Positions 54,031 to 62,370 of a DNA stretch of 64,000 nt are shown piece by piece; within the stretch, counting starts at the first letter, position 1, and the number at the start of each line of letters is the position of its first letter. The translations under genes were made by a program, and so were the position numbers. This DNA comes from Streptomyces sp. NBC_01306 (GTDB lineage Bacteria; Actinomycetota; Actinomycetes; Streptomycetales; Streptomycetaceae): the NCBI RefSeq assembly GCF_026340465.1, contig NZ_JAPEPC010000002.1, positions 310,001-374,000 of the forward strand, in the 5' to 3' direction. Under the pieces are notes generated by a model that was given only the letters and a program-made list of their open reading frames with translations, did not search any database and had not been told where the DNA came from.

Positions 54031-55893
54031 ATGGGCCCAGTTCCTTCGCGCACAGATGAGTCCGTGTCGCGGACGAGCCTGCCCTCGAACGCGCTCGCGG
54101 CCGGTGGGGCCCGTAGGTTCGTTCGCTCCGTACTCGCCGGACGAACCGCCGCCGCTGCGGTTCCCGAACGGATCGTCGACGACGCCCTGCTGCTCGTCAG
54201 CGAGCTGGTCACCAACGCAGTCATGCACGCGGGTACCGATATCGAGATCGTCTGCCGCCTGGAGACCGGGCCGGTCCCTCCTGCTCCGGCAGCTCCCGAG
54301 CGTGCGGGGACGGGAGCCGGCTCCCCAGCACCGGGCGAGCGGATGGGCGTGGTGGTCGAGGTGGCTGACCGGCACCCCTCCAGCGTGGTGCGCGCCCCGA
54401 TGGATGCACAGCGCCAGGGGCGTGGCGTCGGACTTCAGCTGGTGAGTGCACTGGCCGAGTCGTGGGGTGTGACCTACCGGCACACCGAGAAAGCGGTCTG
54501 GTTCCGCCTTGAGAACACGAATGAGGAGCCAGAGTTCGCCGGCCTTCTCACGAGTGCCACGCCCGCCGAACCGCGTGTCGTCGAGCCACCCGCACCGCTG
54601 GGTGACCGCCGCGGAAGCACTGCCGAGTGGAGCGACCGCGGGGGGCCGTCGTTCCTCGACGAGACCAGCGAACTCCTCGCGGGACAGCTCGACGAGGACC
54701 TGGTCGCCGCGCTGGCAGGGCAACTGCTGGTGCCCCGGCTCGCCGACTGGTGCGGCGTGTGGCTGAGCACCGACGCGGGGGGCATGCGGCTCTCTCGCGT
54801 CTGGCACGCGGACGAGCGGCGCATCAGAGCGCTGCGGCACGATCTGGAAAAGGACCAGCCACCCGACAGAGTCCGTACGACGGCCGTTCCATGGCCCTGG
54901 CCGGAGAGCGCGGACACCAGCGGGTCGGGTGGTGTAGCACTCGCCTTCCCTCTCCTCGCGGGCGGTGCCAGCCTGGGCGTGTTGCTGCTCGGCCGGGAGG
55001 GACATCTGCAGATGACCGACGCAGTGGCGCAGATGGTGGAGCACCTGGCACGGCGGGTGGCCCAGGCGGTTGTCACGGCCCGCCGGTATACGCAACAGGC
55101 CACCATCAGCCAGGCGCTCCAGCGCGGCCAGCTGCCCCTTTCCCTCGCCAGCATCCCCGGCGTCGAAACGGCGATCGTCTACGAGCCGCACGGCGAGGGC
55201 CAGACTGTCGGCGGCGACTTCTACGACCTGTTCCCGATGGGAGACCGCCGCTGGTGCTTCCTCCTGGGGGACGTGCAGGGCAAGGATCCGGAGGCGATGT
55301 CCGTCACCGGCCTGGCTCGGCATCTGGTGAGGCTGCTCGCCCGGGAGGGCCACGGCGTCGCGTCGGTGCTCAGCCGGCTGAACACGGCCTTGGCAGAGGA
55401 GAGCGAGGAGGCGGTGGCACTCGGCGGCGAGCAGGCGAGGCCGCGCTTTCTGAGCCTGCTGTACGGGGAGCTTGAGATCCGCCCCGATATGGGTGGCGCC
55501 AACTGCACGGTAGCCAGTGCCGGACATCCATTGCCGCTGCACTTGTCCGTCGCCGGTTCGGTCGAGCCGGCGACGGACCCCCAGATGCTCCTCGGGATTG
55601 TCGAAGGCACCGAGTTCAACGCTACCGACTTCATCCTGGCACCCGGCGAGACGCTGCTGTGCGTGACCGACGGCGTCACCGAACGCCGTAGCGGAAACTG
55701 GCAGTTCGACGATGACGACGGTCTGGCCGAGGTACTGCGAGAGTGTGCCGGGCTGGGCGCCGAGGCCGTAGCGGAACGGGTGCGGCAGGCGGCGCACGAC
55801 TTCGGCAACACGCCGGTCGAGGACGATCTCTCGGTGCTGGTGTTCCATGCGCTTCGGGTGCCGAGCGCAGGCAGGTCACATCAAGATCAATAG
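54031..55893 (+). CDS. SpoIIE-family PP2C phosphatase with anti-sigma-type ATPase domain
   Basis: About 620 residues. The N-terminal HATPase_c_2 (RsbW-like) domain has the N-box DDALLLVSELVTNAVMHA and the G-box GRGVGLQLV. A GAF-like domain follows (about 210-385). The C-terminal PP2C/SpoIIE domain has metal motifs VGGDFYD, LGDVQGKD and VTDGVTERR and ends EDDLSVLVFH. Such proteins act in Ser/Thr partner-switching that controls sigma factors. It is divergent from the HAMP-array kinase. The ATG at 54031 (AGGGGG site) is chosen; ATG 53974 is an alternative. Confidence 0.9.
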   Translation: MGPVPSRTDESVSRTSLPSNALAAGGARRFVRSVLAGRTAAAAVPERIVDDALLLVSELVTNAVMHAGTDIEIVCRLETGPVPPAPAAPERAGTGAGSPAPGERMGVVVEVADRHPSSVVRAPMDAQRQGRGVGLQLVSALAESWGVTYRHTEKAVWFRLENTNEEPEFAGLLTSATPAEPRVVEPPAPLGDRRGSTAEWSDRGGPSFLDETSELLAGQLDEDLVAALAGQLLVPRLADWCGVWLSTDAGGMRLSRVWHADERRIRALRHDLEKDQPPDRVRTTAVPWPWPESADTSGSGGVALAFPLLAGGASLGVLLLGREGHLQMTDAVAQMVEHLARRVAQAVVTARRYTQQATISQALQRGQLPLSLASIPGVETAIVYEPHGEGQTVGGDFYDLFPMGDRRWCFLLGDVQGKDPEAMSVTGLARHLVRLLAREGHGVASVLSRLNTALAEESEEAVALGGEQARPRFLSLLYGELEIRPDMGGANCTVASAGHPLPLHLSVAGSVEPATDPQMLLGIVEGTEFNATDFILAPGETLLCVTDGVTERRSGNWQFDDDDGLAEVLRECAGLGAEAVAERVRQAAHDFGNTPVEDDLSVLVFHALRVPSAGRSHQDQ

Positions 55894-55918
55894 GACAGGT
55901 TGAAGGTCTGGACAGCCC

Positions 55919-57382
55919 CTAAGCCCCCGCCAGCATCCGCTCCACCAGGCCGCCCAGAATGCTGATGCCCGGGTCGATCGCGCGTACCTGCGGGGCCGCG
56001 AAGCCGATCCGGAAGTGGTTCAGCGGCGGCTGCCCCGAGAGGAAGTAGATGTCGCCGCGCTCGATGAGCACACCGCGCCGCTGAGCCAGCTCCACCAGCC
56101 TGCGGCAGTCCAGTTCGCGGGGCCCGGTCATCCACAGGCTCACCCCGCCCGGCGACGGCGTGGTGTGCCAGGGCAGATGGGTGTTGACGGCGGCGGTGAC
56201 GGCCTCCCACTTGCGCATCAGCTGGCCCCGGTAGCGGCGTACGGCGCGGTGGTACTCACCGGACTGGATGAGCAGCGCGAGGGCGCGCTGGATGTGCCCG
56301 GACGGATGCCGTACGGAGTAGCGCCGCAAGTCCCGCAGTTCCCTGATGAGTTCACGGGAAGCCACCACGTACCCCATGCGCAGTCCGGGTGCCAGGAACT
56401 TCGAGAACGTGCCCAGATAGACGACCTGGCCGGTGCTGTCCAGACCCTTCAGCGCGGGCGTCGGGCTGCCCTGGTAGCGGAACTCGCTGTCGTAGTCGTC
56501 CTCGACGATGACCGTGCCGCTCTCCCGTGCCAGCGAGAGGAGTTCCCTGCGCCGTCCGATGCTCAGTGTGACGTTGGTCGGATGGTGGTGGGACGGCGTC
56601 ACATGCAGCAGGTCCACCCCGGCCAGACCGGCCGGCGGGACGACCCCGGCGGAGGTGACCGGCAGGGGGAGCAGCCGGGCCCCGGCCCGTACGAAGATGT
56701 GCCGGGCGTCCAGATAGCCGGGGTCCTCCACGGCCACGGTCGAGCCGGTGCCCAGCAGGGCCCGGCTCAGCAGGTCGAGCCCCTGCTGGGAACCCACGGT
56801 CACCAGGACCTCGTCCGGTGCGGCCTCCACCCCGCGCGCGGGCAGCAGTTGGCGGCAGAGCATCTCGACCAGCAGCGGGTCGTCGGCGGCGATGCTGTCC
56901 TGGAGGCTGTACTGGGCGTGCGGCTGGTAGAGGGCCTCGTTGAGCGCTCTGGACCAGTCACGGGCGGGAAAGGCCCGCAGGTCCACCTGCCCGGCGAGGA
57001 AGGGATACGGGTAGTCGGCCCAGTCGGTCAGCTTCTCGATGTGCGGCAGCCGGTCCTCGGGGTGGCCGCGCAGTCGCGCCCCCCAGTCGAAGCGTTCGGC
57101 CGGCGGGCGCTCCTCCACCGCGCAGTAGGGGCGCATCTCTCGGTTGACGAAGATCCCCTGCCGTTCGCGGCTCTCCACGAACCCCTCGGCGACCAGCTCC
57201 TGGTAGGCCGCGTTGACGGTGTTGCGGGACAGGCTCAGTTCCCGGGCCAGCTCCCGCGACGAGGGCAGCCTCCGCTCGGCGTCGATGGTGCCGACGGCGA
57301 TGCCGTGTTCGAGCGCTTTGCGGATCTGCCGGTAGAGCGGCTCCCCCGACGTCCGGTCGATCTCGATCAATGTACGTGGCAT
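55919..57382 (-). CDS. MocR-family regulator (TauR/PdxR type)
   Basis: 487 residues. The N-terminal GntR winged helix is PLYRQIRKALEHGIAVGTI, LPSSRELARELSLSRNTVNAAY, and a fold-type I aminotransferase-like domain follows with the PLP lysine in GTFSKFLAPGLRMGY (about residue 327) and DDYDSEFRY. MocR regulators bind PLP with an amine effector. Members called TauR activate taurine-pyruvate aminotransferase genes. ATG 57382 follows AGGAGG. It is divergent from the ald-aminotransferase pair, which it probably controls. Confidence 0.92.
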   Translation of the reverse strand: MPRTLIEIDRTSGEPLYRQIRKALEHGIAVGTIDAERRLPSSRELARELSLSRNTVNAAYQELVAEGFVESRERQGIFVNREMRPYCAVEERPPAERFDWGARLRGHPEDRLPHIEKLTDWADYPYPFLAGQVDLRAFPARDWSRALNEALYQPHAQYSLQDSIAADDPLLVEMLCRQLLPARGVEAAPDEVLVTVGSQQGLDLLSRALLGTGSTVAVEDPGYLDARHIFVRAGARLLPLPVTSAGVVPPAGLAGVDLLHVTPSHHHPTNVTLSIGRRRELLSLARESGTVIVEDDYDSEFRYQGSPTPALKGLDSTGQVVYLGTFSKFLAPGLRMGYVVASRELIRELRDLRRYSVRHPSGHIQRALALLIQSGEYHRAVRRYRGQLMRKWEAVTAAVNTHLPWHTTPSPGGVSLWMTGPRELDCRRLVELAQRRGVLIERGDIYFLSGQPPLNHFRIGFAAPQVRAIDPGISILGGLVERMLAGA

Positions 57383-57773
57383 ACGCGCCTCCTGCGGATC
57401 ACGTGGGCCGCGCGCGGCCCACCGGGCCGGGCCCCGGGCGCGGTACTCCGCTGTCCCCATCCGGCAGGCCGCTTCCGGGCCACTCGGGGGTACCAGCTGA
57501 CCGGGAGCGTAGCCGTACAACGGCCTTTACTCCAGAGGTCGGACCGGGTGAGATGCCGGCATTCCGTTTCCGTGCTGGACCTGTCGGACGGGGCAGAACT
57601 GGCGCTTTCCCCCGGACCAGCCGGTCGGCACTCTGGTGGTGCACTCAGCACGGTGTGCCCGGTCGGGGCACCCGTCCGTACTGCGAGTTCAGCCGTTCTC
57701 CGGGTCTGTCCGGCACGGCTCAGGCGCTCCGGCACGAGCCGCAGGCGCCCCGCATCACCGAGGGGAGATCATC
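57383..57773 (+). promoter_or_regulatory. Divergent control region between mocR and ald
   Basis: 391 bases without a credible gene. It contains CTGGAC (57575-57580) followed by CGGAC (57586-57590). As I recall, CTGGAC is the core reported for TauR-type sites, so this is a candidate MocR direct repeat. The rest shows no clear -10/-35. The ald ribosome site AGGGGAGA is at its end. Confidence 0.4.
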
Positions 57774-58889
57774 GTGAAGATCGGGATTCCGCGCGAGGTC
57801 AAGAACCACGAGTACCGGGTGGCCATCACTCCCCCCGGCGTCCATGAGCTGGTCCGGGCCGGCCACTCCGTCCAGGTCGAGAAGGACGCCGGCACCGGCT
57901 CGTCGATCGCGGATGCCGACTACGTCAGGGCGGGCGCCACGATCGTGCCGACCGCCGACGAGGTCTGGGCGGACTCGGCGCTGGTGCTGAAGGTCAAGGA
58001 GCCCGTCGCGGAGGAGTACCACCGCATGCGTGCCGACCAGACCCTGTTCACCTACCTGCATCTGGCGGCCTCCAAGGAGTGCACCGACGCGATGCTGGAA
58101 TCCGGGATCACCGGGGTGGCGTACGAGACGGTGCAGGCCGTCGACGGCTCGCTGCCGCTGCTCTTCCCGATGTCCGAGGTGGCCGGCCGGCTGGCGCCGC
58201 AGGCCGGCGCCCACCACCTGACCCGGGCGGCCGGCGGACGCGGTGTGCTCATGGGAGGCGTATCGGGGACCCGCCCCGCCAAGGTCGTCGTGATCGGCGC
58301 CGGAGTGTCGGGGATGAACGCGGTGGCGGTGGCCACCGGTATGTGGGCCGATGTGGTGCTGCTCGACAAGAACATCGACAAGCTCCGGGCCGCCGACCGG
58401 ATGTACGGGGGCCGGATCACCACCGTCGCCTCCAACGCGTACGAGGTCGAGGCGGCGGTTCTGGACGCCGATCTGGTCATCGGCGCGGTGCTGGTCCCGG
58501 GCGCCAGGGCGCCGAGGCTGATCTCCAACGAACTGGTCTCGCGCATGAAGCCGGGGTCGGTCCTCGTCGACATCGCCATCGACCAGGGCGGCTGCTTCGA
58601 GGACTCCCGGGCGACCACCCACGCCGACCCGGTCTACCGCGTGCACAACTCGGTCTTCTACTGCGTCGCGAACATGCCGGGCGCGGTGCCGAACACCTCC
58701 ACCTACGCGCTGACCAACGTCACGCTTCCGTACGTTCTGAACATCGCGAACAACGGGATCGCCGCCGCCGCGCAGTCGGACGCCGCCATCGAGCGCGGCA
58801 TCAACATCGTGGGCGGCCAGGTCACTTACCGCCCGGTGGCCGAGGCGCACGGGCTCAAGTACGTCGACGCCGCCCAGGCGCTCGTCTGA
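57774..58889 (+). CDS. ald: Alanine dehydrogenase
   Basis: 371 residues, NAD-dependent Ald. Landmarks: MKIGIPREVKNHEYRVAITP, the pyruvate-site region LVLKVKEP and FTYLHLAAS (His), the NAD loop VVVIGAGVSGMNAV and the catalytic Asp in VDIAIDQGGCFE. It interconverts L-alanine and pyruvate plus ammonia. Next to a pyruvate-dependent aminotransferase it would regenerate the amino acceptor. The GTG at 57774 follows AGGGGAGA. The aminotransferase gene begins 129 bases downstream. Confidence 0.96.
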   Translation: MKIGIPREVKNHEYRVAITPPGVHELVRAGHSVQVEKDAGTGSSIADADYVRAGATIVPTADEVWADSALVLKVKEPVAEEYHRMRADQTLFTYLHLAASKECTDAMLESGITGVAYETVQAVDGSLPLLFPMSEVAGRLAPQAGAHHLTRAAGGRGVLMGGVSGTRPAKVVVIGAGVSGMNAVAVATGMWADVVLLDKNIDKLRAADRMYGGRITTVASNAYEVEAAVLDADLVIGAVLVPGARAPRLISNELVSRMKPGSVLVDIAIDQGGCFEDSRATTHADPVYRVHNSVFYCVANMPGAVPNTSTYALTNVTLPYVLNIANNGIAAAAQSDAAIERGINIVGGQVTYRPVAEAHGLKYVDAAQALV

Positions 58890-59018
58890 TCCGACCGCCA
58901 CGGCGCTCGTCCTGGCGGCACCGCGGGCCAGGCTCAACTGCCCCCGTGGCCAAGCACATCCGCAGTCCACCGCACACCACCCGCCCGGCGGCCGCCGGGC
59001 CAGGAGGGGAGATCCATC

Positions 59019-60389
59019 GTGACCACCGAGTCCGCGTTCCGTGCCAGGGCGCAGCGCCATCTGGGCCAGCACTTCACCCGCCAGGACGTCTGGCAGAGCG
59101 ATGAACTGCCGGTCTTCGTCCGCGGCGAGGGATGCTATCTGTACGACGAACAGGGCCGGCGCTTCCTCGACGGTCTGGCGGGCCTGTTCTGCGTGAACAT
59201 GGGGCACAGCCGCGGGGACATCGTCACGGCAGCCACCCGGCAGATGGAGACACTGGCCTACTCGACCAACTGGGGCGCCGCGCACCCGCCCGCCGTGGAA
59301 GCGGCGAGCCTGATCGCCGAACTGGCCCCGGGCGACCTGGACGTCACGTGGTTCGTGAACTCCGGCTCCGAGGCCGTCGAAACGGCGATCAAGTTCGCCC
59401 GGCAGTACCACCGCAGCCAGGGCCACTCCGAGCGTACGAAGATCATCAGCCGTGACATGTCGTACCACGGTGTCACCCTGGGGGCCCTGTCCGTCACGGG
59501 CCTTCCGAAGATCCGCGATCCGTTCCTGCCGCTGCTGCCCGGTATCCGGCATGTGCCCAACACGCTTGGCCACACCGGCGACTGCGGGCCCGCCGACGAG
59601 CTGGAGTGTGTGCGGGCGATCGAGGCCGCCATTCTGGAGGAGGGCCCCGAGACCGTCGCGGCCGTCTTCGCCGAGCCGGTGCAGAACGGGCGCGGCGCGC
59701 TGGTCCCGCCGGACGGGTACTGGCGCGAACTGCGCAGGATCTGCGACCGGTACGGGGTCCTGCTCGTCGCCGACGAGGTCATCTGCTCCTTCGGACGGCT
59801 GGGCCACTGGTTCGGCAGCGGTTACTTCGGCGTGGTGCCGGACATGATCACCTTCGCCAAGGGCTCCACTTCCGGCTATGCCCCGCTCGGCGGCATGATC
59901 GCCCGTGAGCCGCTGGTCCGCGGGCTCTACGAGGCTCCCGGCGGCGGCACGTTCACGCACGGCGCCACCTGGGGCGGCCACCCGGTGTCCACCGCCGTCG
60001 CGGTCGCCAACATCACCGCGATGCGGGACGAGAAGGTCCTGGAGAACGTCGGCAGCCTCGGCCCCGAACTCCGCGCCGGACTGGACGAGATCAAGCGGCG
60101 CCACCGCGTCGTCAAGGACGTCCGGGGCATGGGCTACTTCTACGCGGTCGAGTTCACCGCCGACCGTGACTCCGGGCGCGAACTCAGCCCGGAGCAGTCG
60201 CAGAAGGTGCTGCGCGAGGTGCTCCCGCAGGCGTTCAGGAAGACCGGGGTCATCCTGCGCCCGGACGACCGCGGCGCGACGATGCTGATGATCTCGCCGC
60301 CGCTGGTGGCCGACCGTGAGGTGCTCGACGAACTGCTCGCAGCGGTCGACGTGATGGTCGGCGATGTCGAGAAGAGCGTCACCGGCTGA
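59019..60389 (+). CDS. Class III pyruvate aminotransferase, candidate taurine-pyruvate aminotransferase (Tpa)
   Basis: 456 residues, fold-type I omega-aminotransferase. PLP Lys281 is in ITFAKGSTSGYAPLGG; NSGSEAVETAIKFARQYH and VLLVADEVICSFGRLG are the usual cofactor segments. The family uses pyruvate with omega-amines such as beta-alanine, GABA or taurine. Context (ald, MocR regulator, APC permease, and xsc/pta in the window) favours taurine, giving sulfoacetaldehyde plus alanine. GABA or beta-alanine remain possible. GTG 59019 follows AGGAGGGGA, much like the ald leader. Confidence 0.85.
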   Translation: MTTESAFRARAQRHLGQHFTRQDVWQSDELPVFVRGEGCYLYDEQGRRFLDGLAGLFCVNMGHSRGDIVTAATRQMETLAYSTNWGAAHPPAVEAASLIAELAPGDLDVTWFVNSGSEAVETAIKFARQYHRSQGHSERTKIISRDMSYHGVTLGALSVTGLPKIRDPFLPLLPGIRHVPNTLGHTGDCGPADELECVRAIEAAILEEGPETVAAVFAEPVQNGRGALVPPDGYWRELRRICDRYGVLLVADEVICSFGRLGHWFGSGYFGVVPDMITFAKGSTSGYAPLGGMIAREPLVRGLYEAPGGGTFTHGATWGGHPVSTAVAVANITAMRDEKVLENVGSLGPELRAGLDEIKRRHRVVKDVRGMGYFYAVEFTADRDSGRELSPEQSQKVLREVLPQAFRKTGVILRPDDRGATMLMISPPLVADREVLDELLAAVDVMVGDVEKSVTG

Positions 60390-60405
60390 CGACAGGCAGC
60401 CGTAC

Positions 60406-60444
60406 GCCGGTGCGGGGAGGGGACTCGCCCCTCCCCGCACCGGC
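60406..60444 (+). terminator. Terminator after the aminotransferase gene
   Basis: A perfect 17-base stem (arms 60406-60422 and 60428-60444) with a five-base loop follows the stop by 16 bases. It separates ald-aminotransferase from the permease, which must have its own promoter in the following 286 bases. Confidence 0.9.
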
Positions 60445-60730
60445 TGCCGCGCTGTGCACACTCCGTGCACCCTCGGTGAGAACTCCGTGCGCCTTGTGAA
60501 CACCCGCATACGTTTTCACCGTCCCATGGCTGGAATTCCCACCCTCATGCCCCGCGTGGCTACGCTGGGGCACTTCCCGTGGAACAGGCGCGGGACCGGA
60601 ACCCAGGGCCTGGTACCCGGTAGGCGGCCCGTTCTGGATCTTCCTCACACATCCACTTTTCGGCCAGCATTCCGGGCACTGCTGAATTCCCGACGGCAGC
60701 TCCACGCACTTTCCGAAGTAAGGGGTCCCC

Positions 60731-62200
60731 GTGGCAGAGAACAACGGGTCCGGCGAGATCGGACGCGAAGAGACCGGAGGGGCCGGACTCCGGAGCGAAC
60801 TCAAACAGCGGCACATGACCCTGATCGCCCTGGGCGGGGTGATCGGAGCAGGGCTCTTCGTCGGCAGCGGAGTGGTGATCGACGAGACCGGGCCGGCCGC
60901 GATCATCTCGTTCCTGCTGGCCGGCGGACTCGTCATCCTGGTCATGCGGATGCTGGGCGAAATGGCGGTGGCGCGCCCGGCGGTCGGCTCCTTCTACGCG
61001 TACGCCCGGCTCGCCCTGGGCAACTGGGGCGGCTTCACCATCGGCTGGCTCTACTGGTACTTCTGGGTCAACGTGGTCGCTCTGGAAGCGGTGGCGGGCG
61101 CCAGCCAGATCCATGCCTGGCTGCCCGGGGTCCCGCTCTGGGTGGTCAGCCTCTGCCTGATGGTGCTGCTCACCGGGGTCAACATGTTCTCGGTGCGGTC
61201 GTTCGGGGAGTTCGAGTACTGGTTCTCCTCGATCAAGGTCGCCGCCATCACCGTCTTCCTCGTCGTCGGCCTGGTCTTCGTCCTCGGTCTGTGGCCCGGG
61301 GCCCATGCCGACGTCAGCAATCTGACCCAGCACCACGGGTTCGCTCCGCACGGCGTCGGCGCGGTGCTCACCGCCGTCATTCCGGCGGTCGGGTTCTTCA
61401 CCGGCGCCGAGATCGCCGCGCTGGCCGCAGCCGAGTCCAAGAACCCGCAGCAGAGTGTGGCCAGGGCGACCCGCTCGGTCGTACTGCGTGTCCTGCTGTT
61501 CTACGTGGGCTCGATCTTCCTCGTCATCGCCATCGTGCCGTGGAACGATCCGTCGGTGGCGCAGGGCCCGTACGTGGCGACGCTCCAGCACATCGGGATC
61601 TCCGGCGCCGGCAACCTCATGCGTGTGCTGATCCTGGTCGCGGTGCTCTCCTCACTCAACGCCGGCCTCTACAGCGCCTCCCGGATCGTGTTCGCCCTGA
61701 CCAGGAACAACGACGCCCCGAAGAGCCTGACCAAGCTCAGCAAGCGGGGCGTGCCCCGGCGCGCGATCCTGCTCGCGACGGTGCTCGGCTATGTGTCGGT
61801 GGTCATCGCGTATGTCTCGCCGGACGCCGTGTTCTCCTTCATCGTCCACTCCTACGGCGCGGTCGCGCTCTTCGTCTATCTCCTGGTCGCCCTCTCCCAA
61901 GTGCGGTTGCGGCGGCGGCTGGAGCGCGAGGACCCGGGGTCGCTCACCCTGAAGATGTGGTGCTTCCCGTATCTGAGCTGGTTCGCCATCGCCGCCATGG
62001 GCGCAGTGATCTTCACGATGGCGGTCCTGCCGTCCACCCGCTCCGACTTCGCCGCCAGTGTGCTGACTCTCGCCGTGGTCCTGGGCGCGTACGGAATCCG
62101 CGCGTACCGGGGCCGCCGTCAGGCGCGTACGGACGGCGGTCCTGCCGGGGCCGGCCCGGAGGAACCCCTGTCCCAGCCCGTTCTGGACTCCCAGAAGTGA
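60731..62200 (+). CDS. APC-family amino acid permease
   Basis: 489 residues, 12 TM segments. The first helix region LKQRHMTLIALGGVIGAGLF, then VGSGVVI, and the motif SSLNAGLYSASRIVFAL are typical of the GabP/AnsP-like group of amino acid permeases. The GTG at 60731 follows AGGGG. It is separated from the aminotransferase by a terminator. By position it could import taurine or another omega-amino compound. The C-terminal tail is hydrophilic. Confidence 0.9.
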   Translation: MAENNGSGEIGREETGGAGLRSELKQRHMTLIALGGVIGAGLFVGSGVVIDETGPAAIISFLLAGGLVILVMRMLGEMAVARPAVGSFYAYARLALGNWGGFTIGWLYWYFWVNVVALEAVAGASQIHAWLPGVPLWVVSLCLMVLLTGVNMFSVRSFGEFEYWFSSIKVAAITVFLVVGLVFVLGLWPGAHADVSNLTQHHGFAPHGVGAVLTAVIPAVGFFTGAEIAALAAAESKNPQQSVARATRSVVLRVLLFYVGSIFLVIAIVPWNDPSVAQGPYVATLQHIGISGAGNLMRVLILVAVLSSLNAGLYSASRIVFALTRNNDAPKSLTKLSKRGVPRRAILLATVLGYVSVVIAYVSPDAVFSFIVHSYGAVALFVYLLVALSQVRLRRRLEREDPGSLTLKMWCFPYLSWFAIAAMGAVIFTMAVLPSTRSDFAASVLTLAVVLGAYGIRAYRGRRQARTDGGPAGAGPEEPLSQPVLDSQK

Positions 62201-62370
62201 CCGCGAACTGGTCCTGCCGCGATCTCCGCCGAACGGGGAGCATGGCGAGAATTCAGCGTCGTCGCATCTCGGCGCCGCTGACCTTCTCAGCCCGCTCCGC
62301 GCAGCCGGGTCCGGCCCTCGACCGGCTGCCGCTACGCAGGTGTTGACCTGCTTCAGGTGGTGATCGTTCG

